From NCBI GenBank assembly GCA_902586195.1, contig CACIGF010000001.1, positions 1-64,000 of the forward strand: DNA of 64,000 bases. The letters run 5' to 3'. The notes under the pieces are model-generated. The model saw only the letters and a program-made list of their open reading frames with translations. It was not told the origin of the DNA and searched no databases. Positions 8,266 through 16,660 of this stretch are shown here, piece by piece. Origin of the DNA: an uncultured beta proteobacterium. GTDB lineage: Bacteria > Pseudomonadota > Gammaproteobacteria > Burkholderiales > Burkholderiaceae_A. The translations under genes and the position numbers were made by a program. Each line of letters opens with the position of its first letter. Position 1 is the stretch's first letter.

Positions 8266-8529
8266 ATGATCGTAGGTATTTTCCGTTTGATTTTATTGTT
8301 CGGTTTGCTTTTCAATACATATTACATAGTTATTTTAGATGAAAAAATTACAAACTTTGGTCATAAATTGAATATTAATGTTCAGGATGTAAATGTTTTT
8401 GAGTCTTTTAAAAAAATAGCTAATAATCTGGATGAGCAGATTGAAAATCAAAGGAACAAATTTCGGGAATCGTTAGTGAAAAAAGGAATAGATGAGCGAA
8501 ACAGTGTGTTGATAAAATCTAATAATTAG
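8266..8529 (+). CDS. small single-pass membrane protein
   Basis: 87 residues with an N-terminal membrane segment (about residues 2-24, FRLILLFGLLFNTYYIVIL). A charged, helix-prone tail follows with a predicted coiled region (FKKIANNLDEQIENQRNKF). The weak ribosome-binding site (GAAAG) precedes ATG. Function unknown; the tail probably lies in the cytoplasm or periplasm as a helical domain. Confidence 0.5.
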   Translation: MIVGIFRLILLFGLLFNTYYIVILDEKITNFGHKLNINVQDVNVFESFKKIANNLDEQIENQRNKFRESLVKKGIDERNSVLIKSNN

Positions 8530-8675
8530 TTAATTAAAGACCTAGAACAGCGTTAGCTTTCATAACATTATTGTATCGAGAGTAGCAAGATCAAAAAAAT
8601 CCAGTCATTCAAACTAAAGGGTAATTAAATAAAGTAAAAATGGCGCCAATCTTTTGTCAAATTGATTGGTCCATT

Positions 8676-9107
8676 CTATAATGGGTCGACCTTGTCACAA
8701 GTATAAACAACACTTTCTGTGAAGTTCGAATCATAGTTTGGGGATAAATCGAATGTATAAAACTCGAATTCGCCAAACTCAAAATCAAAAATAAAACCAT
8801 AGAACCTTTTTCCCTTTTTCTCTGATAGCTCTTCATACTCACATTTTCCACCATTCAAAGTGAGGTTTTTCTTAAAGTTTTTACCTAGTTTTTTATCATC
8901 CAAACATAGTTCATTCCAGATACCGTCCTCTTTTTGGAATATTTTCGCATCTTGAAACCATTTTTTTTCTAATTTCAAATATGTTATCCCGAGCTCTCCT
9001 TCACACCTCATAAACTTTTCAACTCCAAAAAGTTGGTAACCGCCCAAAATGTGGCCAAAGCATATATTCGAGTTTAATAGGAGTATAAATAATAAAATTT
9101 TCTTCAT
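8676..9107 (-). CDS. small secreted four-cysteine protein coupled to protease gene
   Basis: 143 residues from the ATG at 9107, chosen because a classic signal peptide begins there (MKKILLFILLLNSNICFG). An upstream in-frame TTG at 9158 would overlap the stop of the protease gene (TTGA overlap) and give 160 residues. The mature part is about 125 residues, rich in Lys, Glu and Phe, with four cysteines (RCEGE, LCLDD, KCEYE, TCDK) that could form two disulfides in the periplasm. No family recognised. Position directly downstream of a metalloprotease suggests an accessory or inhibitor role, as with the small periplasmic inhibitors of serralysins; this is inference from context only. Confidence 0.55.
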   Translation of the reverse strand: MKKILLFILLLNSNICFGHILGGYQLFGVEKFMRCEGELGITYLKLEKKWFQDAKIFQKEDGIWNELCLDDKKLGKNFKKNLTLNGGKCEYEELSEKKGKRFYGFIFDFEFGEFEFYTFDLSPNYDSNFTESVVYTCDKVDPL

Positions 9108-9154
9108 TAGCATTCTGCTTATTATTACAGTAATCTTTTCCATGTTGAGGATTT

Positions 9155-10570
9155 TCAAAGAAAACTCTCAAGAAATATACCATTCTCCAGATGGGGGCTC
9201 ACAAGACTGATATTTTCTGGTGATTCTGCAAAGTTAATCATTACTTGAGGTCTGTCCCAAATGTCCTTATCGAAATGGTCTTGGTAGTAAGCAATTTCCT
9301 CAGTACTTGCACCTCTCCCTAGTACGTTTTGATATAACGCATTAATGTAAGTGTTATCACTTGGATTTTCGCCATACATATTTTTAAATTCAGGAGAAGC
9401 CATAAAATTAGATGCAATTTGTTGGATAGATAACCCGTTACTTTCCATATCATTGATATGGTATGCCACACCAGGGATATCAGGAGTTCTGGCGAATGCG
9501 GCTTGGTACAGCCTATAACACTGACCCGCTGTTTCTCCCTGATCGATATCAAGTGCAAGCGTACCGTTGCCCAACGAGATTCTAGTATAGTTTTCCAGCG
9601 AATCCGTTCCGAAGAGGCTAGATGAAATCGACCAAATGTCTCCATTAGTCCCAATTCTAGATATAGTGATTTCCTCATAGTTGAGGTTTCCGATGAAAAA
9701 AGTTGTATCTCCATCAGAAGCGGAAAACATTTCATCGCCAGAGGTATTTGCAATTGCTGGAACAGTATTCTCGCTGGAACTAGTAGTTTCAGTGTTGGTT
9801 GTAACTCCCATTGCATCTGGATAAAACTCTTCTAAATCAGAATACACCAAATAGGAAGGATTTGGTTCTGTTGCGGTAGCTGGAGTTTGACTGTAAGCAC
9901 CAAACTGACCCCCAATTCCATCTCCCCCGTATATAAAGTGTAATGCCTGCACATCAAGTGGTTGAAAGTAGGAATACGGGCCACCCTCTAAATTATACGA
10001 CATAAGGGTTACCGATGTTTTATCAAGGCTATTCGAGAGCGATATTCCTTCATGAGGATGTACCAGGCCCAGGGCATGGCCTAGCTCATGTAAAAGCGTT
10101 TCATACCAGTAAGTCCCAGGGCCGTAACCACCTGAAGTCATATCCGCATCTGAATCCATGAATAGGAATGATCGTATAGTCGATTCGCCAATTTCTCCAG
10201 TTCTACCATTTACGGTCCAACCAATCGACGCTTCACTCATCCCGCTAGTGCCTTCACTGAGGTTAGCGTTGTAAAAGAGTAGGTCTGCTTGTGATGGATC
10301 ATCTTCTTGTTGATGATTAAGTCCTGTGAATCTGTCAATATAACTTAGTGCGGAATTAGTATATTGTTTTTGCTCTTCATTAAAATTTTGAACTTCCATA
10401 TAATTTGGAGGAATATCCTGCGAAAGTTCATACGTATACCGGATAAGATTTTCATCATCACTAATCTTCATATTCCAGTTAACTATAGTATCTGGGTCAA
10501 AGATTAGGCTATCGATTTCAGAGTACTCGCTACGAAGCGGACTATCTCTCTGATCGCTTGTAAGACTCAT
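9155..10570 (-). CDS. secreted zinc metalloprotease (matrixin/serralysin-like) with DUF4214 region
   Basis: 471 residues. The zinc-binding and catalytic signature HELGHALGLVH lies at 161-171, with E162 as the general base. The metzincin Met-turn follows (LMSYN, M190, Y192) and then a QPLDVQALHFIYGG helix, so this is an M10-type metalloprotease fold. There is no N-terminal signal peptide, fitting type I secretion, but no RTX nonapeptide repeats are visible. Residues about 350-450 match the DUF4214 layout (RLYQAAFARTPDIPG, then ALYQNVLGRGAS), a domain common in large secreted and S-layer proteins. Its stop overlaps the possible TTG start of the downstream secreted protein. Likely role: extracellular protein degradation. 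Confidence 0.82.
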   Translation of the reverse strand: MSLTSDQRDSPLRSEYSEIDSLIFDPDTIVNWNMKISDDENLIRYTYELSQDIPPNYMEVQNFNEEQKQYTNSALSYIDRFTGLNHQQEDDPSQADLLFYNANLSEGTSGMSEASIGWTVNGRTGEIGESTIRSFLFMDSDADMTSGGYGPGTYWYETLLHELGHALGLVHPHEGISLSNSLDKTSVTLMSYNLEGGPYSYFQPLDVQALHFIYGGDGIGGQFGAYSQTPATATEPNPSYLVYSDLEEFYPDAMGVTTNTETTSSSENTVPAIANTSGDEMFSASDGDTTFFIGNLNYEEITISRIGTNGDIWSISSSLFGTDSLENYTRISLGNGTLALDIDQGETAGQCYRLYQAAFARTPDIPGVAYHINDMESNGLSIQQIASNFMASPEFKNMYGENPSDNTYINALYQNVLGRGASTEEIAYYQDHFDKDIWDRPQVMINFAESPENISLVSPHLENGIFLESFL

Positions 10571-10642
10571 GTTGTGCTATACTCCGGTAGCTAAATTTAA
10601 AGCGTGTATCTACGTTTGATAATAATAGATTTTTAGAACTTT

Positions 10643-10876
10643 ATGAATAATTTAACTGTTATAGCAAGGGAAAATTGCATCTACTGCAGGCTGGCTATTC
10701 GCCTTTTGGAAGACAAAGGCTTACAGTTTGAGTTATTGATGTTGGGTATTGACTTTGAACGCGAGGAATTAGAAAGTCTTGCTCCAGGGGCAAAAACCTT
10801 CCCCCAAATACTGGTAAAAGGTGTTTCTATTGGAGGATATGAAGAACTGCTAGAGAAAATTGATAGTATATGCTAA
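10643..10876 (+). CDS. glutaredoxin-like thiol oxidoreductase
   Basis: 77-residue small thioredoxin-fold protein with a dithiol active site CIYC near residue 12, just after the first beta strand. The cis-proline segment (TFPQILVKG) and the glutathione-site IGGYEELL segment are present, so all glutaredoxin landmarks are there. It would reduce disulfides using glutathione. It is close in size to E. coli GrxC (83 residues), but CIYC differs from the usual CPYC. It ends 8 bases from the convergent bioB stop and marks the left edge of the gene-dense part of the window. Confidence 0.85.
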   Translation: MNNLTVIARENCIYCRLAIRLLEDKGLQFELLMLGIDFEREELESLAPGAKTFPQILVKGVSIGGYEELLEKIDSIC

Positions 10877-10884
10877 CGAAACTG

Positions 10885-11892
10885 TTAATCTAATGACTGG
10901 TGATTTAACGGACTTAATCCCAATTTTTCAAAAAGCTTTATATCCTCGTTTTTATCGTTATTGCTTGTAGTCAGAAGCTTCTCCCCGTAAAAAATCGAAT
11001 TAACCCCTGCGAAATAGCATAATACTTGGGCTTCTTGTGACAGACTTTGTCTGCCTGCAGATAATCGGATTCTGGATTTTGGCATAAGGATTCTTGCTGT
11101 CGCAACTACTCTTACTATATCTAAGGTTTGGACAGAAGGATTATTTTGAAATGGAGTTCCTGAAATCGGAACGAGAACATTTATGGGAACGCTTTCCGGG
11201 TGAGGATTCATATTTGCCAGTACTTTTAAGAATTCAACTCTATCCGTTGATGTTTCACCGAGTCCTAAAATTCCACCGCAACAAACTTGTATTCCAACTT
11301 CTCTTACACGGTCCAGCGTAGCCAATCTATCGGAAAATGTCCTTGTAGAGGTTATGTTTTTGTAATATTCAGGAGAGGTGTCTATGTTGTGGTTATAGGC
11401 TGTTAAACCTGCATTTGCTAATTGTTGTGCTTGTTCTTTGGTTAGCATACCTAAGGTGGCACATGCTTCCAACCCTAGTTTCTTAATTCCTCTTATGATT
11501 TCTAGTACAACATCAAATTCTTTCGTATCTGGGATTTGTCTCCATGCGGCTCCTACGCAAAATCTGTCTGCCCCATTTTTCTTAGCAGTTTGAGCCTCAG
11601 CTAAAACAGCTTTAATTTCCATTAACTTTCTACTTTCTAATTTTGTTTTTCCTTTGTAGTGAGCAGACTGAGAACAGTACTTGCAATCTTCTGGACAGCC
11701 ACCAGTTTTTATATTCAGTAAACTTGACAACTGCATTGTCATTTCACCATTATATTTAAGGTGAACTTGATGCGCATTGTGCAACAGACTAAAGAAAGGT
11801 TGGCTGTGAATGTCCTCAACTTCCTCGGAACCCCAATCATGGCGAAAAGTTTGATTGGGAGCCGTTTTTTTTTGTGTAATATTTTTTTTCAT
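10885..11892 (-). CDS. bioB: biotin synthase
   Basis: 335-residue radical SAM enzyme inserting sulfur into dethiobiotin, the last step of biotin synthesis. The radical SAM cluster motif C66-x3-C70-x2-C73 (GGCPEDCKYCSQSAHY) is intact. Conserved ligands for the second cluster occur in CVGAAWR, ACATLGML and the RLSAGR segment near 280. Length fits the family (E. coli 346). It is transcribed divergently from bioF across a 65-bp spacer, in which no recognisable BirA or BioR operator can be seen. Convergent with the glutaredoxin gene. Confidence 0.97.
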   Translation of the reverse strand: MKKNITQKKTAPNQTFRHDWGSEEVEDIHSQPFFSLLHNAHQVHLKYNGEMTMQLSSLLNIKTGGCPEDCKYCSQSAHYKGKTKLESRKLMEIKAVLAEAQTAKKNGADRFCVGAAWRQIPDTKEFDVVLEIIRGIKKLGLEACATLGMLTKEQAQQLANAGLTAYNHNIDTSPEYYKNITSTRTFSDRLATLDRVREVGIQVCCGGILGLGETSTDRVEFLKVLANMNPHPESVPINVLVPISGTPFQNNPSVQTLDIVRVVATARILMPKSRIRLSAGRQSLSQEAQVLCYFAGVNSIFYGEKLLTTSNNDKNEDIKLFEKLGLSPLNHQSLD

Positions 11893-11957
11893 AAGTTTAT
11901 AATTGCTGACTTTGTCTTTGTTATTTTACGCATAGTTTTTTGATATTGGGCTTTTGT

Positions 11958-13124
11958 ATGATCGATTATAGTCAAAAATATTTTAATTATTTAGAAAAAA
12001 TAGATCAGACTGCAAGGAAGAGGATGGTCTCGTTAGACCTTGAGGGAGATAAATTTGTTATTGAGGATTGTAAAAAGTATATTAATTTTTCCAGTAACGA
12101 CTACCTTTCCTTGCGCACAAATTCACTTCTAAAAAAAAACGCTATCACTTTAATTGAAAAATACGGTGTAGGTTTGGGTAGCTCCCGACTAATAGCTGGA
12201 AACCTTCATCTGATTGAACTATTGGAAAAAAAGATCGCAAAATGGAAGAAAGCTGAGGCTGCCCTGATAATGAGCTCTGGATATCAACTTAACTCAAGTG
12301 TTTTACCAGCTATGTTTAACGCTGATGTGTTTGATCAAAAACCCACCGTCATTCTTGATAAGAATGTTCACGCTAGTATATACGATGGGTGTATTAGATC
12401 GAAAATATGTTTGTTAAGATTTAGGCACAATGATTTGGTGCACCTAGAAAAGATTCTTTCAAAAGCCAAAACACATGGAGCTAAATTTGTAATCACCGAA
12501 AGTCTTTTCAGCATGAATGGAACTATTCCAAATTTAAAAGAAATTGGGCGCATTTGTTCGGATAATAATGCTTTTTTGATAGTAGATGAAGCTCATGCGA
12601 TAGGAGTCTTTGGGCAAAATGGTAATGGGTTAGCCAGTAATGCTGATATGACAATAGGTACCTTCGGGAAGGCATTCGGGAGCCACGGAGCCTTTCTAAC
12701 GAGTTCACAAAAAATGAAAGATTATCTTGTTGCTACATGTAAGGGGTTAATTTATTCGACTGCCCCATCGCCTGCAATTATTGGCTCTATTTCAGCGGCG
12801 CTTGATTTAGTGCCGAAGATGAGAGAATCTAGGGAGAAAATACGTTTTTTAGCAGAGCATTTTAAAGACAAATTAGTGGAACTCAATTTCAATGTTCTAT
12901 CTGCGGATTCCCACATCATATCAATCTCTATGAAAGATATTACGACGGCTTATCGTTATCAAAAATTTTTACGTGATTCTGGTTTTTGGGTAAAGGCAAT
13001 ATTTCCTCCCACTGTTTCTAAAAAAAATACATGCATTCGTTTCAGTATTTGTGCTTTTCACGAACTCGAGGATATCAATTGTCTGATAACCTCCCTCGCT
13101 TCTGTACCAATCGATAATGCCTAG
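11958..13124 (+). CDS. bioF: 8-amino-7-oxononanoate synthase
   Basis: 388 residues from the ATG at 11958; an upstream TTG at 11940 adds six residues without support. A PLP-dependent alpha-oxoamine synthase that condenses pimeloyl-ACP with alanine. Landmarks: NFSSNDYLSL near the N-terminus, GSSRLIAG, the Asp of FLIVDEAHAIG that holds the PLP pyridine nitrogen, and the Schiff-base lysine in TFGKAFGSHGAF (about K238). First gene of the plus-strand bioF-bioH-bioC run; it overlaps bioH by 8 bases, implying translational coupling. Confidence 0.96.
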   Translation: MIDYSQKYFNYLEKIDQTARKRMVSLDLEGDKFVIEDCKKYINFSSNDYLSLRTNSLLKKNAITLIEKYGVGLGSSRLIAGNLHLIELLEKKIAKWKKAEAALIMSSGYQLNSSVLPAMFNADVFDQKPTVILDKNVHASIYDGCIRSKICLLRFRHNDLVHLEKILSKAKTHGAKFVITESLFSMNGTIPNLKEIGRICSDNNAFLIVDEAHAIGVFGQNGNGLASNADMTIGTFGKAFGSHGAFLTSSQKMKDYLVATCKGLIYSTAPSPAIIGSISAALDLVPKMRESREKIRFLAEHFKDKLVELNFNVLSADSHIISISMKDITTAYRYQKFLRDSGFWVKAIFPPTVSKKNTCIRFSICAFHELEDINCLITSLASVPIDNA

Positions 13125-13740
13125 AGTAGTTTTTGCTCATGGATGGGGTTTTGACAAAACGTTGTGGGTAGACACGATTAAAAGGTTTAACCTTAATGAT
13201 TACTACCTTCTTGATTTTGGGTATACGGGTAATAGAGATATAGTCAACATTTGTCAAACTGAACCTTTAATAGGTATCGGTCACTCTTTAGGGTTTGCCT
13301 GGTTATTACAAAATCTTGAGAACCCAGTTTGCTTGATCTCGATATCTGGATTTGACTGCTTTTTTAGAATTTATGACTCGAGAGCTATAGAAAAAATGCG
13401 GGGAAATTTAATAAGAAATAAACAAGCACAAATGCGAGTATTTCATAAAAGAGCTGGTACCAAAATAATTAGCTTACCAAACTTTGATGAACAGTCACTC
13501 ATTGAAGGTCTGGAGAATCTAAGTACTTGGGATTTTAATCATAGGCTCAAGAGTCTTAATGTACCCATTTTTGCAGTTGCTTCACAGAACGATAAAATAG
13601 TCCCCATTAGCCATTCAAAAAGAATATTCGAAAACTGCATTTTAAAAATTATCCCGAGTGGAGATCATATTATTCCAATAAACAATCAACCTGATTATTT
13701 TAAATTTATAGGAGAGGTATTACGTGAATTTAGAATATAA
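13117..13740 (+). CDS. bioH: alpha/beta hydrolase, BioH-type pimeloyl-ACP methyl ester esterase
   Basis: 207-residue alpha/beta hydrolase, shorter than E. coli BioH (256). The nucleophile elbow GHSLG places Ser57. Asp159 (ASQNDKIVP) and His184 (SGDHIIP) complete the catalytic triad, and the oxyanion region HGWGFD lies at residues 8-13. Between bioF and bioC it is expected to hydrolyse the methyl ester made by BioC, releasing pimeloyl-ACP. The lid region is short, as in other compact carboxylesterases that replace BioH. It overlaps both neighbours (8 bases with bioF, 17 with bioC). Confidence 0.85.
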   Translation: MPRVVFAHGWGFDKTLWVDTIKRFNLNDYYLLDFGYTGNRDIVNICQTEPLIGIGHSLGFAWLLQNLENPVCLISISGFDCFFRIYDSRAIEKMRGNLIRNKQAQMRVFHKRAGTKIISLPNFDEQSLIEGLENLSTWDFNHRLKSLNVPIFAVASQNDKIVPISHSKRIFENCILKIIPSGDHIIPINNQPDYFKFIGEVLREFRI

Positions 13741-14431
13741 AAGTAAGGTAATAAAATCATTTAACGATAATGCACAGGGCTACCATGACAAGGCAATAAT
13801 CCAAAGAAAAGTTAATAAATCATTAGTTAACATTTTGCCCAAAATGGAAAAGCCTAGAATTTTAGAAGTTGGCTGTGGTACAGGCATATTGACTGAGTTT
13901 TTGATACAAAAATATCCAAATGCAAGTTTTGAAATTACAGATATTTCGGGATCAATGTTAGAAGAGTGTAAGAAGCGTTGTGGTCGGGGAAGAATAAAAT
14001 TTTTTGAGATGGATGGTGAAAAACCATTTCAAGGCCTTGGTCGATATGATTTGGTCGTAAGTTCCATGACTCTTCACTGGTTCGAATATCCATTAGTTGG
14101 GATACAGCGTTTGGCAGAATTAGGCCCACTTTTTTATTCAACGATAGGGAAAAACAATTTTCTTGAATGGCAGAATGCTGTTTGTTTACATACCGACAAA
14201 AAAGCTTTTTTTCCTGTACAAAATCTTCCTGGAATAATAGATGAGGAATACTATAAATTAAAATGCTCAGACTTTAGCTCTTTTGCAAAAGAGCTAAAGT
14301 CTATGGGTGCTTTGCTTAAACATGAGAAACAGGCCTCATTGAGTTATAAAAAGCTGAGCAAGGCTTTAAAAACTTTCAATCAAAAAAACGATTCCATTTC
14401 GTGGCATATAATTTACGGGGTAGTCAAATAG
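13724..14431 (+). CDS. bioC: malonyl-ACP O-methyltransferase
   Basis: 235-residue SAM-dependent methyltransferase that methylates malonyl-ACP so that fatty acid synthesis can build the pimeloyl chain. Motif I, LEVGCGTGIL, lies at about 47-56. The later DLVVSSMTLHWF segment is characteristic of BioC and the related Tam family. GTG start within the 3' end of bioH. Bases 14269-14302 inside this gene form a perfect 34-bp palindrome (listed separately). Its stop is 9 bases from the convergent bioA stop, so there is no room for a separate terminator. Confidence 0.93.
   Translation: MNLEYKSKVIKSFNDNAQGYHDKAIIQRKVNKSLVNILPKMEKPRILEVGCGTGILTEFLIQKYPNASFEITDISGSMLEECKKRCGRGRIKFFEMDGEKPFQGLGRYDLVVSSMTLHWFEYPLVGIQRLAELGPLFYSTIGKNNFLEWQNAVCLHTDKKAFFPVQNLPGIIDEEYYKLKCSDFSSFAKELKSMGALLKHEKQASLSYKKLSKALKTFNQKNDSISWHIIYGVVK
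14269..14302. repeat. perfect 34-bp palindrome inside bioC
   Basis: Bases 14269-14302 read the same on both strands: AGACTTTAGCTCTTTTG followed by its exact complement in reverse. In RNA it can form a stem of about 15 bp closed by a UGCA loop. It lies in frame within bioC, coding for the segment around DFSSFAKELKS. On the bioC strand no T run follows. See findings. Confidence 0.9.
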
Positions 14432-14440
14432 CACTTTTGA

Positions 14441-15751
14441 CTAGAGATCAAGGCCGTTGATCGTTTCTAGAATAACACTATAAGTTTTATCTAGGTCTTT
14501 GTCAGAAATACAGTAAGGAGGCATTAAATAAACAGTCGAACCTATTGGCCGGATATTGAAGCCTTGTGATAAGAATAAAAATCGTAATTTTTCCGATAGG
14601 GAATTTTTGTAGTTGTCGTCTTTAGACCTTATATCGAAAGCCATAATCGAACCAATTTGTCTCAATTTACATACAGAGTTGGATTTGACTAGCACTTTTA
14701 AGAAATCTAAGTGTCTTTGTTCTATGTGGGCAATCTTTTTTAATGTAAATTCCTCCTGAAATAACTCTAGTGACTTATGGGCCACTGCACAAGCTAGCGG
14801 ATTAGCCGTGAAAGTATGCCCGTGAAGAAGAGTTTTGTTTAGTTGTTGACTCAGGAAGGTATTATAGATTTTTTCACTACAAACTGTTGTTGCCATCGGT
14901 AAATACCCAGCTGTTAAGCCTTTGGAAAGACAGATTATATCTGGCTCACAACCTGACTTAGTCGAAGCGAACATGTCCCCTAGTCTGCCAAAACCTACAG
15001 CGACCTCATCAAAAATCAGCAATATTTCATTTTCCTTGGCAAGACTATGTATCTTTTGTAAATAATCTATGCTGCAAATGCGCATACCACTAGCTCCCTG
15101 GAGTAATGGTTCAATGATGATTGCACAGAGTTCTTCTTTCTTTTCGCTTATTAGTTTCTTAAATAGAGAAAGAGAGGCCGCTTCTTTTTCTTCTCTTTCT
15201 TGATCTTCAAACCACGTCTCCGGAAAAGGAATAATTTCGATAGAGAACAGGTAATCATTGTAAGCATTAAAAAAACCACTTCCCTTGCTCACGGACATGG
15301 CCCCAACTGTGTCACCGTGATAACCACCATCGAGCGCTACTAATTTATTCTTACCAATGTAACCTTTGTTTTTCCAGTACTGAAGGGCTATCTTTATTGC
15401 TACCTCTACCGCAGTTGAACCATTGTCGGAAAAAAAAACTTTATCTAAGTTAGTGGGGAGCGTTTTAAGTAATTTTATTGCGAGCTTTATCGCTGGTCTA
15501 TGACTAAAACCTGCAAACATAACATGTTCTAATTTTTCTGCCTGGTCAATTAGCACCTGATTTAATTTTTCATGTGAATGCCCATGTGTTGTAGTCCACC
15601 AACTTGAAATGAGGTCTAGAATTTCTTTTCCGTCAGTAGTGTAAAGAGATGCACCTTTTGCTCTTTCAATCACTGAGGGTTGTGGTTCCACTAGATGTTG
15701 TGTGTAAGGATGCCAGATTAAATCTTTATCCTGTTGATGCAAAGATCTCAT
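14441..15751 (-). CDS. bioA: adenosylmethionine-8-amino-7-oxononanoate aminotransferase
   Basis: 436-residue class III aminotransferase that converts 8-amino-7-oxononanoate to 7,8-diaminononanoate using SAM as amino donor. Landmarks: IWHPYTQ near residue 12, FSDNGSTAVEVAIK, YHGDTVGAMSVS, the PLP aspartate in FDEVAVGFGR (D248), and the Schiff-base lysine K277 in CLSKGLTAGY. Length and motifs fit the family. It overlaps bioD by 26 bases at its 5' end, so bioD-bioA is a two-gene operon running against bioFHC. Confidence 0.97.
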   Translation of the reverse strand: MRSLHQQDKDLIWHPYTQHLVEPQPSVIERAKGASLYTTDGKEILDLISSWWTTTHGHSHEKLNQVLIDQAEKLEHVMFAGFSHRPAIKLAIKLLKTLPTNLDKVFFSDNGSTAVEVAIKIALQYWKNKGYIGKNKLVALDGGYHGDTVGAMSVSKGSGFFNAYNDYLFSIEIIPFPETWFEDQEREEKEAASLSLFKKLISEKKEELCAIIIEPLLQGASGMRICSIDYLQKIHSLAKENEILLIFDEVAVGFGRLGDMFASTKSGCEPDIICLSKGLTAGYLPMATTVCSEKIYNTFLSQQLNKTLLHGHTFTANPLACAVAHKSLELFQEEFTLKKIAHIEQRHLDFLKVLVKSNSVCKLRQIGSIMAFDIRSKDDNYKNSLSEKLRFLFLSQGFNIRPIGSTVYLMPPYCISDKDLDKTYSVILETINGLDL

Positions 15752-16352
15752 CTAATTTCCTCCCCGGTTTATATGATAGTAATGTTTTCTTATCAAGAGT
15801 TTTTAATGGTTCTATTTCAGACACTACTGGAACCCCAGAATATCTTTCTATAGCTTCTTTGTTACTTTGATTTCTTTCACCGTTTAATATTATTCCTTGC
15901 AAAGGTAGATTTCTTTTTTTTAATTCACTAACGGTTAGTAGTGTATGGTTAATAGTTCCTAGGCCGCTCCTTGCAACCAATAAAGTTGGCAATTTCAGTA
16001 ATTTTATAATATCTACAATAAAGTGCTTTTCATTTATTGGGACTAATATTCCACCAGCACCCTCAATGATGATTTTCGTTTCTTTTCGCGGAATTAAAAA
16101 ATTTGCTAGTTCTATCTCAACACCATCTCTTTTCGCAGACTCATGTGGAGATAGGGGTTGTTGTAATTCGTAGACAGGGGGGAAAAAGAAAGAATTATCA
16201 AACTCAGTGATTTTTTTTATGGTCTTAGTGTCTGGGGAATCCATCCCTGATTGAATAGGTTTCCAGTAACGATGGTGGTAATGTACCATTAGCCATGCAC
16301 AAATAACTGTTTTTCCCACTTCTGTATCAGTTCCGGTCAAGAAAAAAGACAT
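15726..16352 (-). CDS. bioD: dethiobiotin synthetase
   Basis: 208 residues from the ATG at 16352, chosen because GGAGGG lies five bases upstream; a TTG at 16364 would start inside that site. The P-loop GTDTEVGKT at residues 7-15 is the hallmark, followed by KPIQSG and the EGAGGILVP segment. It closes the ureido ring of biotin with ATP and CO2. It overlaps bioA downstream. A 41-codon open frame ends 12 bases before its start (see next entry). Confidence 0.95.
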   Translation of the reverse strand: MSFFLTGTDTEVGKTVICAWLMVHYHHRYWKPIQSGMDSPDTKTIKKITEFDNSFFFPPVYELQQPLSPHESAKRDGVEIELANFLIPRKETKIIIEGAGGILVPINEKHFIVDIIKLLKLPTLLVARSGLGTINHTLLTVSELKKRNLPLQGIILNGERNQSNKEAIERYSGVPVVSEIEPLKTLDKKTLLSYKPGRKLDEIFASTG

Positions 16353-16364
16353 CTTTCCCTCCAA

Positions 16365-16490
16365 TCAAAGAATTTCTAAACGCTTATGAAGTTCTTCTTT
16401 AGGAACATTGAACCTCCGTAAGAGTTCTTCAGATTTTTTTCTACAATGTTTTTCAGGCTTATTAGCATCGTTTTTTTTATAGGTTATCAT
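16365..16490 (-). CDS. candidate 41-residue protein leading the bioDA transcript
   Basis: Minus-strand frame from the ATG at 16490 to the TGA at 16365-16367, encoding 41 residues rich in Lys, Glu and Arg (MITYKKNDANKPEKH near the start, then helical EELLRRFNVPKEELHKRLEIL). The end is leucine/charge-patterned like a real amphipathic helix. Its stop lies just before the strong bioD ribosome-binding site. A weak GAGG precedes its ATG by about 12 bases. It could be a small protein or a leader peptide; no homologue is known to me. Confidence 0.4.
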   Translation of the reverse strand: MITYKKNDANKPEKHCRKKSEELLRRFNVPKEELHKRLEIL

Positions 16491-16660
16491 TTTTGTTTGA
16501 CCTCACAATAAAGGTATTTCCTTAAATTTTTGTAACATTATAATGATTGTTAAATACTTCAAATAATAATAGAAAATTATCTTTTATGTAGTATTTGTAT
16601 TTAAAAGTAATTTATGCTAATCCTATGTATAAGGTTAATCGCACTTCATAGGAGTTCTAT

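Noticed and set aside
9319-9816. 165-codon frame overlapping the protease in another frame
   Set aside because: The protease frame has clear catalytic and DUF4214 motifs; this one has none and is a shadow.
1-10642. Prophage or integrative element
   Set aside because: No integrase, terminase, capsid, transposase or direct-repeat attachment sites could be seen, so only a general accessory region is claimed.
11893-11957. BirA or BioR operator in the bioB-bioF divergent spacer
   Set aside because: No inverted repeat resembling either operator is visible in the 65 bases.
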